64,000 nucleotides of DNA, taken from assembly GCA_030512335.1 (NCBI GenBank), contig JAULSU010000002.1, positions 6,324,001 through 6,388,000 on the forward strand, given 5' to 3'. Below, piece after piece: positions 1-12,203 of the stretch; the first letter of the stretch is position 1; every line of letters begins with the position of its first letter. The notes beneath the pieces are model-generated. The model had not been told where the DNA came from. It made no database searches and saw only the letters and a list, made by a program, of their open reading frames with translations. The stretch comes from Immersiella caudata (taxonomy: Eukaryota; Ascomycota; Sordariomycetes; Sordariales; Lasiosphaeriaceae). The position numbers were made by a program, and so were the translations under genes.

Positions 1-825
1 GATCCTTGACGGAACGGTCCCGATTTGGCATCATTTGGAATCACTAATACGCGTCCAGACGCAACCAAGTTGTGAGAAAATGGGACCCTCATCCCTGCAT
101 GACCGATCTCCGAGCCCTGCAGCGCTTTTTTTGGACTTTCAAGAGAGGCCGAATCAGCCTCCAGAGCGAGCAACAAACCCTACGACGGTGCCTCGGTGAG
201 CACGTCGACGACTGGTCTGGCGTCCTGGCGTAGGTTGCAACAAGGAATTGGCACTGTTGCGGTTTGCAATTCGCGGTGATTTGCTCAACCGGCCCTCAGC
301 GCTCCCCATCAGAGTCTGTGCTTTCCGAGCCTCGCATCTGTGCATGGTGCCCTGCCACGCTCAGCACGTCGGAATGCTTAGGGCGCATTAGATGCTGATC
401 ATGCCGAACATTCGGGAGGAAACAAGGCACCAAAATGCATACTCACGGTTAGCTATCTTAGCGAAGACCCTGTTAACATCATCTCGCAGGGGCGAGCAGA
501 TGTTGGGTTGTTAGATCTCTGCATTGGTAAGGTATGTAACTCGAGGCGCGAAATCGTAGCTTCTGGTAGTCGGACCCGCAGAACTTAGTCCAAAGGAGAA
601 GTGGTGAGGCAGCTTAACTATCTTGCCTCCCTATTTCCTATACATTGCACGGCATGGCTGATGCAGACTGTGTAGCACGTTTTCAAATCTTTACTTCCCT
701 ACTCCAAATACAGTTTTCAGATGCAAATACCATTCCTAATCTATAACGCCACACCCCTTGATCCTTTTGGCACCAACATAGCGGTGACGGGGGGTATTAT
801 TCTTCCCTTAAACCACTACTCGTCC
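1..825. other. Gene-free left edge
   Basis: I see no convincing coding region, RNA gene or repeat here. Short open frames lack protein-like composition. It probably holds the 3' flank of the NmrA-like gene and intergenic DNA. Confidence 0.5.
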
Positions 826-1743
826 TCATTGCATGCTCCACCTACTGCTTTCTCTTAACCACGCTCTGAAATCCTGCATGCCAGGTTCCATTCTCCGCAA
901 CGCCTCAATATCCGCCCCGTACCCACCCTCCCGGAACCATTCGAAGCTCGTCTTCGCGTCGGGTACCCACCAAAGCACACTCTTGGCCACAACCGCCCAC
1001 GTCATCGGCAGCTCCTTCTTTACCACCTCCCGAAATGCGACTCGAACCTCCTCAAAGCTCATGTCGCAGCTAGCCAGCCCCACTGCTTTTCCGTGCCACT
1101 CCTCAGGGTCTAGCAACGCCCTCGCCGCAAACACACCAATGTCGTGCGTGCTCACAAGCTGCATCTTCCTGTCGGCTGGCATGCCTTTCGCCCAGAGCGA
1201 CGCCATCAACGCGCCAAACGACCCGGGGTTGTAGTTATCCATAAAGCCCGTCGGGCGGAGCACAGTCCACCGGATGGTCCTCCTCCCAGCGGCGGCCGAC
1301 TTTTCGCATGCGTCGCGAAGATACAGTTCGATGCGGTGCTTTGCCGCAAAGTGCGCGATTGGGGTTGGCGTCAACCACGACGCGACATCGCCGCCGCGGT
1401 CCACCGAGCTGAAGACGATGTGATCAACGGCGATGCTAGCTGCCATGTTGCACGCGGCATCGATGAGGGGTAGCGCTTGGGATTCGTCTCCCGGCGGGGC
1501 CGTGACCAGGAATATCGACTGGATGTCTGGGTGGGCGTCGAAGACAGGCTCGGGGGCCCGCGCGTCGCCCTCGACCAGCGTGATGTTTGGAAATTTCTTT
1601 TGTAGAGCTTGGGCCTTTGGTGAAGAGGCCGATCGCGTCAGTCCTAAAATCTCACTGGTGGGTGACCGCTGGTTGAGGGCGGCGATGGTTGCTTGGCCCT
1701 GCTGGCCAGTTGCGCCGACGATGAGAATCTTTCGGGGAGCCAT
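826..1743 (-). CDS. NmrA-like NAD(P)-binding Rossmann protein
   Basis: Single-exon gene of 305 codons. The N-terminus (MAPRKILIVGATGQQGQAT) is a beta strand followed by a GxxGxxG-type dinucleotide-binding loop (GATGQQGQ), as in NmrA/isoflavone-reductase-like atypical short-chain dehydrogenases. The family's later elements are visible: an acidic residue after strand 3 (VEGDARAPE), and TVLRPTGFMDNY, a segment typical of NmrA-like proteins. I chose the ATG at 1743 because the Rossmann motif begins directly after it; the open frame continues upstream through low-quality sequence with no domain. Such proteins either reduce small molecules or sense the NAD(P) redox state; the sequence does not say which. 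It is divergent from the P450 pseudogene, with starts 427 bp apart, so the two may once have been co-regulated in a small metabolic locus. Confidence 0.85.
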   Translation of the reverse strand: MAPRKILIVGATGQQGQATIAALNQRSPTSEILGLTRSASSPKAQALQKKFPNITLVEGDARAPEPVFDAHPDIQSIFLVTAPPGDESQALPLIDAACNMAASIAVDHIVFSSVDRGGDVASWLTPTPIAHFAAKHRIELYLRDACEKSAAAGRRTIRWTVLRPTGFMDNYNPGSFGALMASLWAKGMPADRKMQLVSTHDIGVFAARALLDPEEWHGKAVGLASCDMSFEEVRVAFREVVKKELPMTWAVVAKSVLWWVPDAKTSFEWFREGGYGADIEALRRMEPGMQDFRAWLRESSRWSMQ

Positions 1744-2170
1744 GGTTTGTCCTGTTTTTAGTGTAGTAATGAGGAGATGATAGCCGAATGGTGAGCGAAA
1801 AAAAAAAATAATGTTGCTGCGAATGCTAGTTGTGGATTTATATATGCAAAACGGCGACTTACTGCTGCTCACATTTTGGGCTCCGGGGACTTTTTGAAAC
1901 TCGGTGAGATATGACGTATGAAACCTATATCGTATTTGATAAGCGAGTCTTTGTCTCCTCGGAATCTCAGCATCGTATCGCGTTGCTGACAATGCTCGGG
2001 CCATTCAGCACTCCCCTCCACCCCGCACATGCTCGTCGTCAGCCACAGGGGGGTTACATCCAAGCAAGAGATTAGCGAGTTGGAAAGACGCCAAGTTTTT
2101 TTTTTCTGTCATCATGCGTCCTATTTCTCAACCTTTTTTCCCGTTCAACCACCGGACAAAAGAGACAGCC

Positions 2171-3894
2171 ATGGCCTCCACCATCCTCATCACCATCTTG
2201 ACCCTCCTCATCGCCTTCACAACGTACCTCTTCAAGCGTCTCTTCCCAGTGCCCCTCCCCGCCATCCCTCACGACGTTGCATCCGTCCACCGCCCCTTTG
2301 GGGAAGCCCCCCGTGTCAAATCCCTAGGCCAGCGCACACACGAAACCTCGGCCGCCGTCGTTGCCCAATGTCGCAAGCTCTCGTCTCCTCTCGTCCAGTT
2401 CCTAATCACCTCCCTCCCGGGAACCGCGCCCGTGCTAATCCTCGACAACCCGCGCGAGGTCGAAGATATTCTCCTGCGGCGCAACAAAGAGTTTGATCAA
2501 TCTACACTCACAACGCAGCTCTTTAGCAAGATCTTGCCCAATGCGACGCTCGCGCAGCTAACAACGCCGCAACTCAAGGCCCAGAAGCGGCTTTAGTCTA
2601 ATGTAATAAATGCCGATTTCCTCCGCAGGGTCGTGGCTCCGAATTTGCAGACTGCCGCGCAGGAGCTAGTAGAGCTGTGGACGGCGAGGAATAAAGCAAT
2701 AAAAGAGGAGGAGCCATTTGAGGTGTCGGCGGATTTCAGTCGACTGCCCTGGACGCCATCTGGATAGCTGTTTTAGGGAGCAGGATTGGTGTTCTGAGGA
2801 GTGACATTGCAAGGCTGAAGGGACAGCCGGAAAACGAAGAGGCGGCGAAGCTAAGGGAAATGGTGCAGTTTGCCGTCTAAAAGGGTAGTACAATGGTCAA
2901 TACCGGCGTGGGATCACTTATTCCGCCCTTGACCTTTTGGTTAATGTCATGGACGGCAGAGTACAAGGAATTCAAGAAGATCAGGCATAATCAGGTGCAG
3001 AAGCTTATAAGGAGCACGCTTAGACGGTTTTGACGGATCGAAGAAGGGGAGGGGAATGGAGAAGGGGGGGAGGCTGCCGCCGCCAAGGAGCACAACACGT
3101 ACGTAATAGACTTTGTTCTCTAACAGGAAATCATGACGGCGAAAAAAGAGGGCAGGCCAGCTAAGGATCCCACTCAGAATCCGGCCATATTGGACAAACT
3201 CTGGTTATTACTGCTAGCAGGGCATAACTCAACAGCTTCCACCCTGTCATAGTTCATCAAGTTCATAGAACTAAACCCAGTCGCGCAGGTAGAGCTTCGG
3301 AAAGCTATTTAAGGGGCATTTAGAAGCAGCAACAAGTTTCCAACATCCAGTGAGATTCTCGAAGTCAATATCCCCATGCTGGATACAACCATTAAGGAAA
3401 CCCTTTATCGTGCCATAACAGCCTCTATCACCACTTGCCGCGTGCTGGCTGACACCGAAGTCCTCGGATACTGCATACGAAAGGGGTCAAACGTCCTTTT
3501 AAACCTGCGTATTGACAAGAAGCCTTTCAACGTGGACGAGAGGAGGCGAAGCGCAACATCTCAGGCCGCACAGGCGAAACACTGGCGAGGCGGCTTCGAC
3601 AGCCCCAGTGGCCAACATCTGGACACGTTTGAACCTCGACGATGGCTGGCCCTAGACCCTACCACGGGTAAAGAGGTGTTTGATGCGTACGCCCTTCCTT
3701 CTCTGACGTTTGGTGGTGGGCTCAGGGGCTGTTTCGGCAAGAGGCTGGCCATGTTAGAGCTACGTATTATTATTAGTACGCTAATGCTCAACTTTGAGTT
3801 TTTGCCGCTTCGTGAGGAGATGTCAGGACTAGAGGCTGAGGAGGAGGTGTTTAGGAAGCCGAAAACGGCGTTCGTGAAGCTGTGGGCGGTTTAG
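2171..3894 (+). pseudogene. Cytochrome P450 pseudogene, RIP-type stops
   Basis: A degraded fungal P450. It opens with a membrane anchor (MASTILITILTLLIAFTTYL) and a proline-rich hinge (FPVPLPAIP). The frame then breaks at TAG 2594-2596 and at several later stops (for example TAA 2878-2880 and a TAG in the I-helix segment near 3246). Recognisable downstream pieces are the I-helix (LLLAGHNSTASTL, normally AGxxTT), an ExxR-like K-helix region (IKETLYR) and the heme loop FGGGLRGCFGKRLA with its cysteine ligand near 3733. Several stops are explained by single C-to-T or G-to-A changes (CAG to TAG, TGG to TAG), which is the RIP signature. The 3' exon 3376-3894 is still open. The family cannot be named from what remains. 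No full-length product is possible. Confidence 0.85.
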
Positions 3895-4735
3895 GGTGCA
3901 AATGGGGGTGTCAGAGGCCTTCTGCCACTCTTAATTCCTAACCCCGAAGCGCGACCGGGCGAGCGAAGCGCGAGCGATTGGTGAGCAAGGAATGAGGCAT
4001 CTCCGCGGGATTTGGGCACATTTCACATGTATAAACAGTGGCATTTGGCCGTGTTCGAGAGACAGAAGGCCAGAGTTCAAGGTGTATTCTACTCTACTAC
4101 TACCGACGAGCGAATCCTGAGCATCTTGCGGTATTCTTCACTCTGGTGAAGCCCCCCCTTGACAGCTCCATGCCGGCCTCGCCGCTCAGTGGACAACGAC
4201 CCTGGCGCGGCGGACTCGTTGCGACAGACACAGCCCAGGGTTTCTCTGCTCCTTACCAGCTGGCGGATAGCGGCGGGCGCGTCGAGGATATCAGGATGCG
4301 AGTCTTCTTTGACGGGCTCGCTGCTCGAGGTTTATGTCAACGAACGCTTCGCGTTAACTACCAGGATTTACCCTACTAGGGAGGATAGCGTCGGGTACGG
4401 GACGTGGGACGCTTGTGGCGGGTCGAGGTTTAGCAGTGCCGAGGTCTGGGCCCTTTGGTTACAACTGCACCTTCTCGCAAAAGCTGTGCTGCTTAATGGA
4501 TACATGTTAGCCGAAGCTGAGCCGGGGCTGATCCAGACTGATCAAAGGTTCGGAGGACTACGCAAACTATTTAGCATCAGTAGTCGTCGATTAGTGTGGT
4601 GAAACAGCAAAGGCTTGGTCAACTGGAATGTACCCGCTCCCCTGATCCGACCGGGGCATCTACCTTCTCAGCCATGCCAAGCTACTTAGTACACAGACTC
4701 CCATCATCCCCACACACTACCGCGAAACTCGCCGC
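3895..4735. other. Gap with no supported gene
   Basis: Moderate-GC sequence downstream of the P450 pseudogene. Open frames here are short and do not resemble proteins I recognise. It may be old degraded coding or transposon sequence at the border of the AT-rich block. Confidence 0.4.
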
Positions 4736-4990
4736 TCAGCAGCCGAGCTCCTGGGGCTCCTGTAGATAATTTGCAAGCACTTCAGGCAACGAAGCCAGCT
4801 CTTCTAGTATCTCCTCCTGCTCCTGCTCGACCTCATGCAAGTGTAATAGGATCTGCCGCCGTGATTCGAGCAGAGCATGGCGGGCCATCAGTTGGTCGAT
4901 CTTCCCGCTGCTTTGCCGCACCGACAATCGCGGTGTCGAGCGCATCGGCGTGAGCTGGCTCAAGCGGGGACGGTGATTACGTGAGGTCAT
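4736..4990 (-). other. Small open frame with coiled coil, possible remnant
   Basis: An 84-codon frame beginning at the ATG at 4990. Its C-terminal half (RRQILLHLHEVEQEQEEILE) is strongly helical and heptad-like, predicting a coiled coil. The N-terminus is basic and Ser/Pro/Arg-rich. I recognise no family. Its position at the edge of the RIP block suggests the tail of a decayed gene or transposon protein rather than a working gene. Confidence that this is a real expressed gene is low. Confidence 0.2.
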
Positions 4991-7900
4991 TATCCGGACA
5001 GCACCCACGGAGAAGAACGGAGAGCTGGCCGTCCCACTATCTAACAACTTTATCGACAAGCTGCAGGACCTGGTCTCCAGAGGAAGGTATAAAGAGATCT
5101 TTAATCATTTCAGCTTTGTTAGCGGTGTCACCTGGCCGCTCTCCTTATCTAATTACCCGGGGAGTGCCCTGGCCGGCGATAGGACGGACAGCACCACCGT
5201 GTTTTACTAAAGCCTTAACATCTAGGATTAAGTTAAGCTTAATACGTGGTATTACAAACTTTACACGCCTATTACCATTTATAATTAAGAGTTTTACATA
5301 TATTTACTTATACTTTTAGCTAATAACTTTTTTACCCTTTAACAGTTTAATAAGGTTATTAAGGTGATTAAGTTTATCTTTAACCTTATTATATATAATA
5401 ATAATATTTAAAACAGATTAGCTATTTAAAGGTTCCTACCTTTTAAAAAGACAGTTAAAAGTAAGAACCTGTTTAACATAGTATTTATAACTAATTATAA
5501 CTAGGTTAAAATTAACAGGATACCTTTTAACCTATATATTATCATATATTAACACTATACCACCTATATAAAGTGGTTTACTTATAAGTATATTAAGGTT
5601 ATAATAGCTAAAGGTGACTTTTACTTCCAGTGTTTTACTTTTAAAGTTATTAGCTTAGTTATTTAATACTATATTAAAGTGGTATATATATATAGCCCAC
5701 TTTTACAGTTAATTATATCAGTTAGTAAAAGAGATACCTAAACGTTTAAAAATATCTTAGATATTAGCTTAACCTGGGTGTTAAATAGTAAAATAAGTGG
5801 GTGTAATATGCTAATGTAAATAGAGATATTATTCCTGTTCCACATAAAGTTAGCACAGCTCCTAGGGCAGCTTTTACAGGTTAATATCTTTAACAACTTA
5901 ACAGCACTGTACTTTTATATACCTGTTAACTTAGCTTTAATAAACCTTAAGGAGATTATTAATAACTGGTTATATAAGATCTGGTACTGTTAGGATATTA
6001 ATAAGTAAAAGTATACCTTTACATTATAAAAGCTACTGTTAAATCTAGGTGTACTTATCTGTACAGTTACCTTAGGTTTAGCACTTAGATCAGTTATTAA
6101 TATTATCTTTAGCTTAATATCTAATTACTGCTTTTATTACTTTATTAAAAATACTTTAAAGGTGTATAAAGATGTTAAAAAGCTTAGTGTAAGTATCTTT
6201 AAGCTGTAATAATGTAAAGATGTAAAGTAGCTTTAACTTTTAACATTTAAGTACTAGTAGATAATAATAAAGCAGATATAAGATCTTTACCTTATTAAGT
6301 TTAATAAAGCTAAAAAGGTTATAGTAGTTATAGTTAAGAACTGTAATGTAATAGTCCTTAAAATAAAATATTACCTAAAGCTCCTTAATAAGGATATTAA
6401 CCTAGTCTTTAAGGATAAGATAAGCTTTAATAAGCTTAAGTACAGCATTTCTAAGCCTAAGTTACACACAGGGCTATTACTATCCTATTACAAGGCCGGC
6501 GCCATAGACTGGGGCTATACCACCATGGTTATTAATACTGTAGCTAAAGGTATAAAAAGGACTGCTGTAATCCTTTATATAATACCTTAGCTAAAGATAA
6601 AGATAGTGTTAATAGGGATTAATATAAGTGTTAAATCCAGGCCTAAACAGGTGGCTAAAGGCCTAAAAACTAGGGTTAAATAGGTTAAGACATTTATAAA
6701 ATAGGTCTAATTTAACGCTAAACTAAGTGTACAGTGGGCTAAGATTAAAAGGCAGATATTAAAGAGGAAGCTAAAGGTGAACACATGTGGTTAAAACATC
6801 ACAGGTTATAACTACCAGATCTAGGTGTATAAGGTGTATATTTAACAGGTAAAGTTATATATTTAGAACAGTAAGGTGGTACTAGTATAATACACTGAGA
6901 TAAATACATTTTTACAGACCAGGTATATTAACACACAGTTATATATATAGGTTATTAACTTATTACAGTAGCTGTATTACTTAACTTATAACCTTACACT
7001 TAACTTTACAGCTAAGGTAAAGCGGGTATACTGTTTTAAACACGGTTTATATACTAGTGACTTTATCTACAGCAGCTACTGGAACTCTAGTTATAACAGC
7101 CTCCTGGTAGGTAAGCAGCTTGGCCAGGCACTTTAGCACCTTTAGTAGATATATCTGGTGTTATATATGTATAATTTTAAGATCTTATGTAATATCTCCC
7201 TGTGTAAGGTTAGCCTGCTGGTACTTTCCCAGCTTTACACATTAGTAAGTATAGGTGACTTTAAGTTACCTAAGACCCTGTAGGATATAAACTTCCCCGG
7301 GTATTACTACTGGTGTATTAAATCGATATATATGTTAATTAAGTGCAGTGTGGGGCCTAATATAAGCCTTAACACCACCCTGATATTATTTAAGCACTAG
7401 TATTATATTAATCTAGCTGTTAGTAAGGATTATACTAAGGTTAAGGGGGGTGGCGATTTACACTTTATAACATAGGATGTAGTGCCTATCTTATCTGTGG
7501 CTATTTACATAGGGCACTGTAAGGTAGGTGTATTTAATTTAAACTTCTTAGATAAATGATATATGCTGTTTAAGGGTGTTAGTGTGATTAGGTAAATATA
7601 AGTTATTACTGTTCCCTAATTATTCCTTACTGTGCGCTTTTTTCCCCTTTTCCCCCCTTCCCTTTAGATTTTATCTTATAAAGTGTTATAATCTTAGGCA
7701 ACTAATTTTATTTTATGTAAAATTATATAGTAAATGGAAATTGAAGTTTAACGCCTTTATCCGTTTATTTAATTACTGTTTTATCACTGATATTATACTG
7801 CATATCTAATATATATTATAATATGATATGTCAGGCAGCCTTACTGCAGCAGTAAGTAAAAATACACTTACAGTACTTAACAAGGTGGTTAAGACGTTTA

Positions 7901-9869
7901 TATCCTGTAGCCTTATTATTATGGTGGACCTGTGTACTAAACACATTGTGGTGTAAAGGACGTTCTCTAAAAGTGGAACACTGATAATTCCCAGCTTAGT
8001 TTTACACTTAAACCTCCCCTTTTATATAAGAGGAAATGCTATTAACGTCTAATACATAAGGCTGTTAGGTAAGTATAAGGGGACAGCAGATATATAGTTA
8101 AGGCTTATTATAGGTAATACTAAGGTGGACTTTACCTTTATTACAGACGTGGGGATAGATGTAGGGACAGATAATAAGGATAAGGATAAGGGTAAAGGTG
8201 TGGTGGGAGAGGTAAGGTCAGGTTTAGGCACTTGGGTTGGGTTGTATAAGATCGGGGCAGATAAGAAACTTATAGACGACCTGGGGGTGTGATAGGAGGC
8301 TAAAGGTAAGGGTAATAGGTATAAAGATTAGGTATTTACAGCCTAGAACAACCAGACAGTGAAAAAGCTGTAAAGTTTATAAGTCCTGGTAGGGTATACA
8401 GTTAACTTGTAATTTTAGGACTAGCTAGTTAGAGAGAGGTTTTTCGTGTGTATGTTATAACGTTAGCCGCTACGGGTTTTACTATAGCGTTATAATAAAT
8501 AAGCCAGATCTAGCCCAGGTAATACTATTATTCTTATTACTTTCTGCTTAATTATAGGAGTAAGTGTATTACAGCGCGTTTTCTTATACTTATCACTGTA
8601 TAAAGGATATAAGATTAATAAGTCCTAATCAGCCACTTTTACTGCATTAAGGCCTACTGGCAGAGATACCAACTGATCTAAACACTTACTGCCATTTAAC
8701 TAATAGTATATATCAGGCGCCTTATAACTGATCTAAAAACCCTGTAAGGTCTTAGAACCCCTTGTCTAGCTTTCCACCATTTCCCCCCTAAATCCATTAG
8801 TACTGATAGTGGCCCCGAAATATCAGAGCACTTTTCTCCCCACTTAACTACCTTTATCTTTATTTTCCCGTTGATAGAGATTTGTAATTATATAATAGAC
8901 TTTAACAGTGATATTATTATTATTTTTAAGAACTTAAACGTTACAGTGAGATAACATTTAAACTTTGTAACACCTTGCTGTTAAACCACTGTATAAAAGG
9001 CCCTTATATTCCTTGATTTCTAGGCCTAACCTCCCCTGCAGATGTCACAAGACTAGGTTATACTTATATCACCGGTTAATATAAGCTTTTAACATTCTGC
9101 TTCCTGATTTAGTTTAAACCTTACCTTTAATAACAGTGTGGTGGAGATCGGTGTGTAATTAAACAAACTTAGGATCTTAGTGGGTTATACTTCTAATGTG
9201 TCTTCAGCCTAGCTTAGGGCTTATATCGCTGATAGCTGTAACATCACAGGTAGGAGTTGGGTAGACTTTCTATCAGGCTCTTTGTCCCTTTTAAAGTCAT
9301 TATATCACTGCTGGTTACCGGTGTATATCTTTTCCACTTATTAGTTTATTTAATACCCCTTAGCTTACCAGATGATAAGACCGTTGTATAATCTACTGTA
9401 ATGTATTACTGTATAAAAGTTATCTAATTTAAGTGAATTATAACTTAAAAGTCAGACCTTAGCTAAAAAGGTGCCATTAGGGAAATCAGGTACAGTAAAA
9501 AACCCTACTCCCCTTTCCCAGCTCCCTTTTTTATATAATCTAACTACCTTTTAAATATTCTCCCCCTTACCTTTACTAACAGATTTACCTAAGCCTTTTT
9601 ATCCTCCTCCTTTCCACTAACTTTTATAGGTACACTTATCACCTTAAGTAAAGTCAGTGGTATATTTACTGTAATTATCTCTTATTTTTTTTTCTTTACC
9701 TTAAACACTTTATAAAAGACACTAATATATATATACCCCTTTCTGTTCTTCTCCACTTATATATACTCCTGCTTATACTAATCTTATACTTTCCAGTAGA
9801 TATTATTATAAGTAAATTAATACAGCCCCTTAATATTCCTAAAATAGTAGATATTTAGTAAGGTGTTAT

Positions 9870-10386
9870 TGAACAGGTGCGGTGATGCACCATAAGACTC
9901 AGGGCACAAAAGAATAGAACCACCCCCAAGAACGCCGATGGCGGCCAGTATGGCCGCCAGTAAGGTAGCTCCTTCTCCGATCAAAGCAGCACGCGTGGGA
10001 CTAACGTGTGAAAACGAGGACTGACCTGGAGGGAGGCACGTAACTAAGTAGGAATAACTAAGTAAGAATAACCAAGTAGGGATAACTAAGTAGGAACAAC
10101 TAAGAAAAGGGACCAGGGACTACTACTTCTTCCTCCGATCGAAGGGAGGAGGGGTCACTTAAGCCATTCGCAGGTGCAACTCGTGGTGAAATCGCCGATG
10201 TTGTCTTTTTTTCTCCTTTTGTTTACCTCCTGGAGAAGAAACGCGGTTCGAAGAACCGCGCGGCGCGGCCTTGACGGCGCGCGCCAAAACTTCGCTAATT
10301 ACAAAATGGTTACAGTGATATGCACACAAAAAAACACCCAAAAAAAAAAAACCACAAGGGGCGATCGGAACGATCGCCCCGAGTCA
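9870..10386 (+). mobile_element. Solo-LTR-like element, copy 1
   Basis: A 517-bp GC-richer segment that recurs at 11735-12203. It begins TGAACAGGTGCGG and ends CGCCCCGAGTCA, i.e. TG...CA ends as in LTRs. The four bases before it (TTAT) equal the four after it (TTAT), a possible target-site duplication. It contains a short hairpin near the start (GGTGC...GCACC, 9875-9890), four 14-bp tandem units at 10041-10096 and a 10-bp-stem hairpin near the end (10358-10380). The copy is little damaged compared with its AT-rich surroundings, so it probably inserted after the surroundings were mutated. There are no coding frames. An alternative is a non-autonomous DNA element, but no terminal inverted repeats are visible. 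Confidence 0.6.
10041..10096 (+). repeat. 14-bp tandem repeat in LTR-like copy 1
   Basis: Four consecutive 14-bp units of the form TAACTAAGTAGGAA with single-base variants, followed by a degenerate partial unit. The same array occurs in copy 2 with five units. Confidence 0.8.
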
Positions 10387-11734
10387 TTATTTATATTATT
10401 AATAATACCTCTTTAAAAGGAGTACCTAATACACTTATACGGTTTTACAGAGTTAAGGACAGACTTATTACAGGTTTTAAAATAATCACCGATTTTATAA
10501 ACACTAGGGGTAAATAAGCCAAGTGGGTGGAAGAATTAAACTCTAAGGTAAAGGACTACTAGGCTCTGTTATTTAATAAGGGAGTAAACTGATAAGGAAA
10601 AGGAAGATTATAAAAAGGGGAGGAAAACAGAGGTTTAGCTAGGGATAGTATCAGATAACCCAGGAGGTAAAGGAGGTAAAAAAGGGTAGTTAATAACAGA
10701 GTAAACTGTAAATATAATAGTGTAAAGGATAAAATATATGGTAAAGAGGAGAGTATAATATAGGGGAAAGATAAGTGTAAGACTAGTTTAAGCTGTTACA
10801 CCTAGGAGAAGGATAATATAAAGGTTAAAAAAGTCTTTAAAAAACTGGAGATTAAGTTAGTCTTAAAGTAAGGTACTTAGGTTTAAAGCGGTTTTATACA
10901 GATGTATTAGACCTTAAGGGTATTAGGAAGTAGTCCTTATATAGGTTAAAGATACCTTTAATTTCTTTATCTGCTATTATAAGTACCTGGTTAAACACCT
11001 TATACTAGGTTACTAAGTGGTAATCTTAATAGGTTTCTAGTAGCTTTTAATATTATTATCAGGATACTACGGAGTAGTAATAAAGTTAGAAAAGACTTCA
11101 GGTCCTGATGATTTAAAGCTTATACAGTTGGAATATCGATAGCTCTGGGCAGCAGCTAGTGCCAGGATTGTAAGCTCTGATTGGTGTGGTTAAAGCGATG
11201 CCCCACTTGGACCATTCCTTATCTTACAATTCAAATTCCAATCGGTCTGATTATCTTTACAGAGAAACTTAAAGGCTGCGATAGTTAAAAGATAAAAAAT
11301 TAGGGCCCACCCTATTTAAACCCCTACCTTAACCCCTACCTTAACCTAAGCACCTCCCTCCTTATCTTTACTGTATTACCTAATACCTTTACAGACAGGA
11401 CAGGGGTAGTAGTGATTTCACCTAGTGATTAGATTATTATCTTTTTATTTCTAAACCCCTGGTAAATAAAGTTAGGGTAAAGTAAGATTAACAGTGATAT
11501 TAGACCTTTAATTTAACAGTAAGCTGTATTTATAACCAGTAGCTATCACTCCTATAATATAATATACCTCTGTTCCTTTTAGTTTAACACTGTGGCAGAT
11601 GCCTTTTTATTATACTCCTTAAATGTTAAGGGGTAAATATAAAGTATAATCTGGATATACTAGATAGGGAGGGAGGGGTATATTTATATAAAACCTATAA
11701 AGGTGTTAAGGTTATTAAAGTAAAATGTGTATAT
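10387..11734. other. AT-rich spacer between the two LTR-like copies
   Basis: About 1.35 kb of RIP-degraded sequence. If the two flanking copies were LTRs of one element this would be its internal region, but it is too short and holds no gag or pol frame. Each flanking copy also has its own matching flanks, which favours independent insertions. Confidence 0.5.
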
Positions 11735-12203
11735 TGAACAGGTGCGGTGATGCACCATAAGACTCAGGGCACAAAAGAATAGAACCACCCCCAAGAACGC
11801 CAATGGCGGCCAGTATGGCTGCCAGTAAAGTAGCTCCCTCTCCGATCAAAGGAGCACGTGTGGAACTGACGTGTAAAAACAAGGACTAACCTAAAGGGAG
11901 GTATATAACCAAGTAGGGATAACCAAGTAGGGATAACTAAGTAGGGATAACCAAGTAGGGTCAACTAAGTAGGGATAACATTTACAGGTGCAACTTGTGG
12001 TAAAATCGCCGATGTCCTCCTTCTTCTTTTTCGTTCGCCTGCCTGGAGAAGAAACACAGTTCAAAGAACCACGCAGCGCAGCCTTAACAGCACGCGCCAA
12101 AACTTCGCTAATTACAAAATGGTTACAAAATGGTTACAGCGATATGCACAAAAAAACACCCAAAAGAACCACAAGGGGCGATCGTTCCGATCACCCCAAG
12201 TCA
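11735..12203 (+). mobile_element. Solo-LTR-like element, copy 2
   Basis: A 469-bp relative of copy 1 in the same orientation, starting TGAACAGGTGCGG and ending CCCAAGTCA. It is flanked on both sides by ATAT. It lacks roughly 60 bp present in copy 1 just after the 14-bp repeats. Most differences from copy 1 are G-to-A or C-to-T in copy 2 (for example CTGACCTGGA versus CTAACCTAAA), so copy 2 has been hit harder by RIP-like mutation. The 3' hairpin is preserved but its loop reads TTC instead of GAA. Confidence 0.6.
11906..11975 (+). repeat. 14-bp tandem repeat in LTR-like copy 2
   Basis: Five units of TAACCAAGTAGGGA with minor variants. It corresponds to the four-unit array in copy 1, so unit number differs between copies. 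Confidence 0.8.

Noticed and set aside
6500..6530. GC-rich AAGGCCGGCGCC shared with 49150 in the pogo element
   Set aside because: The match is only about 12 bases and the flanks do not align, so it does not show that the AT block holds the same transposon.
10387..11734. One LTR retrotransposon spanning 9870-12203
   Set aside because: The interior is 1.35 kb with no gag or pol, and each LTR-like copy has its own matching 4-base flanks, while the outer flanks (TTAT and ATAT) do not match each other.
11906..11975. Telomere-like GGGATAACC repeats
   Set aside because: The unit is 14 bp, not TTAGGG, and the array lies inside a dispersed element rather than at a sequence end.
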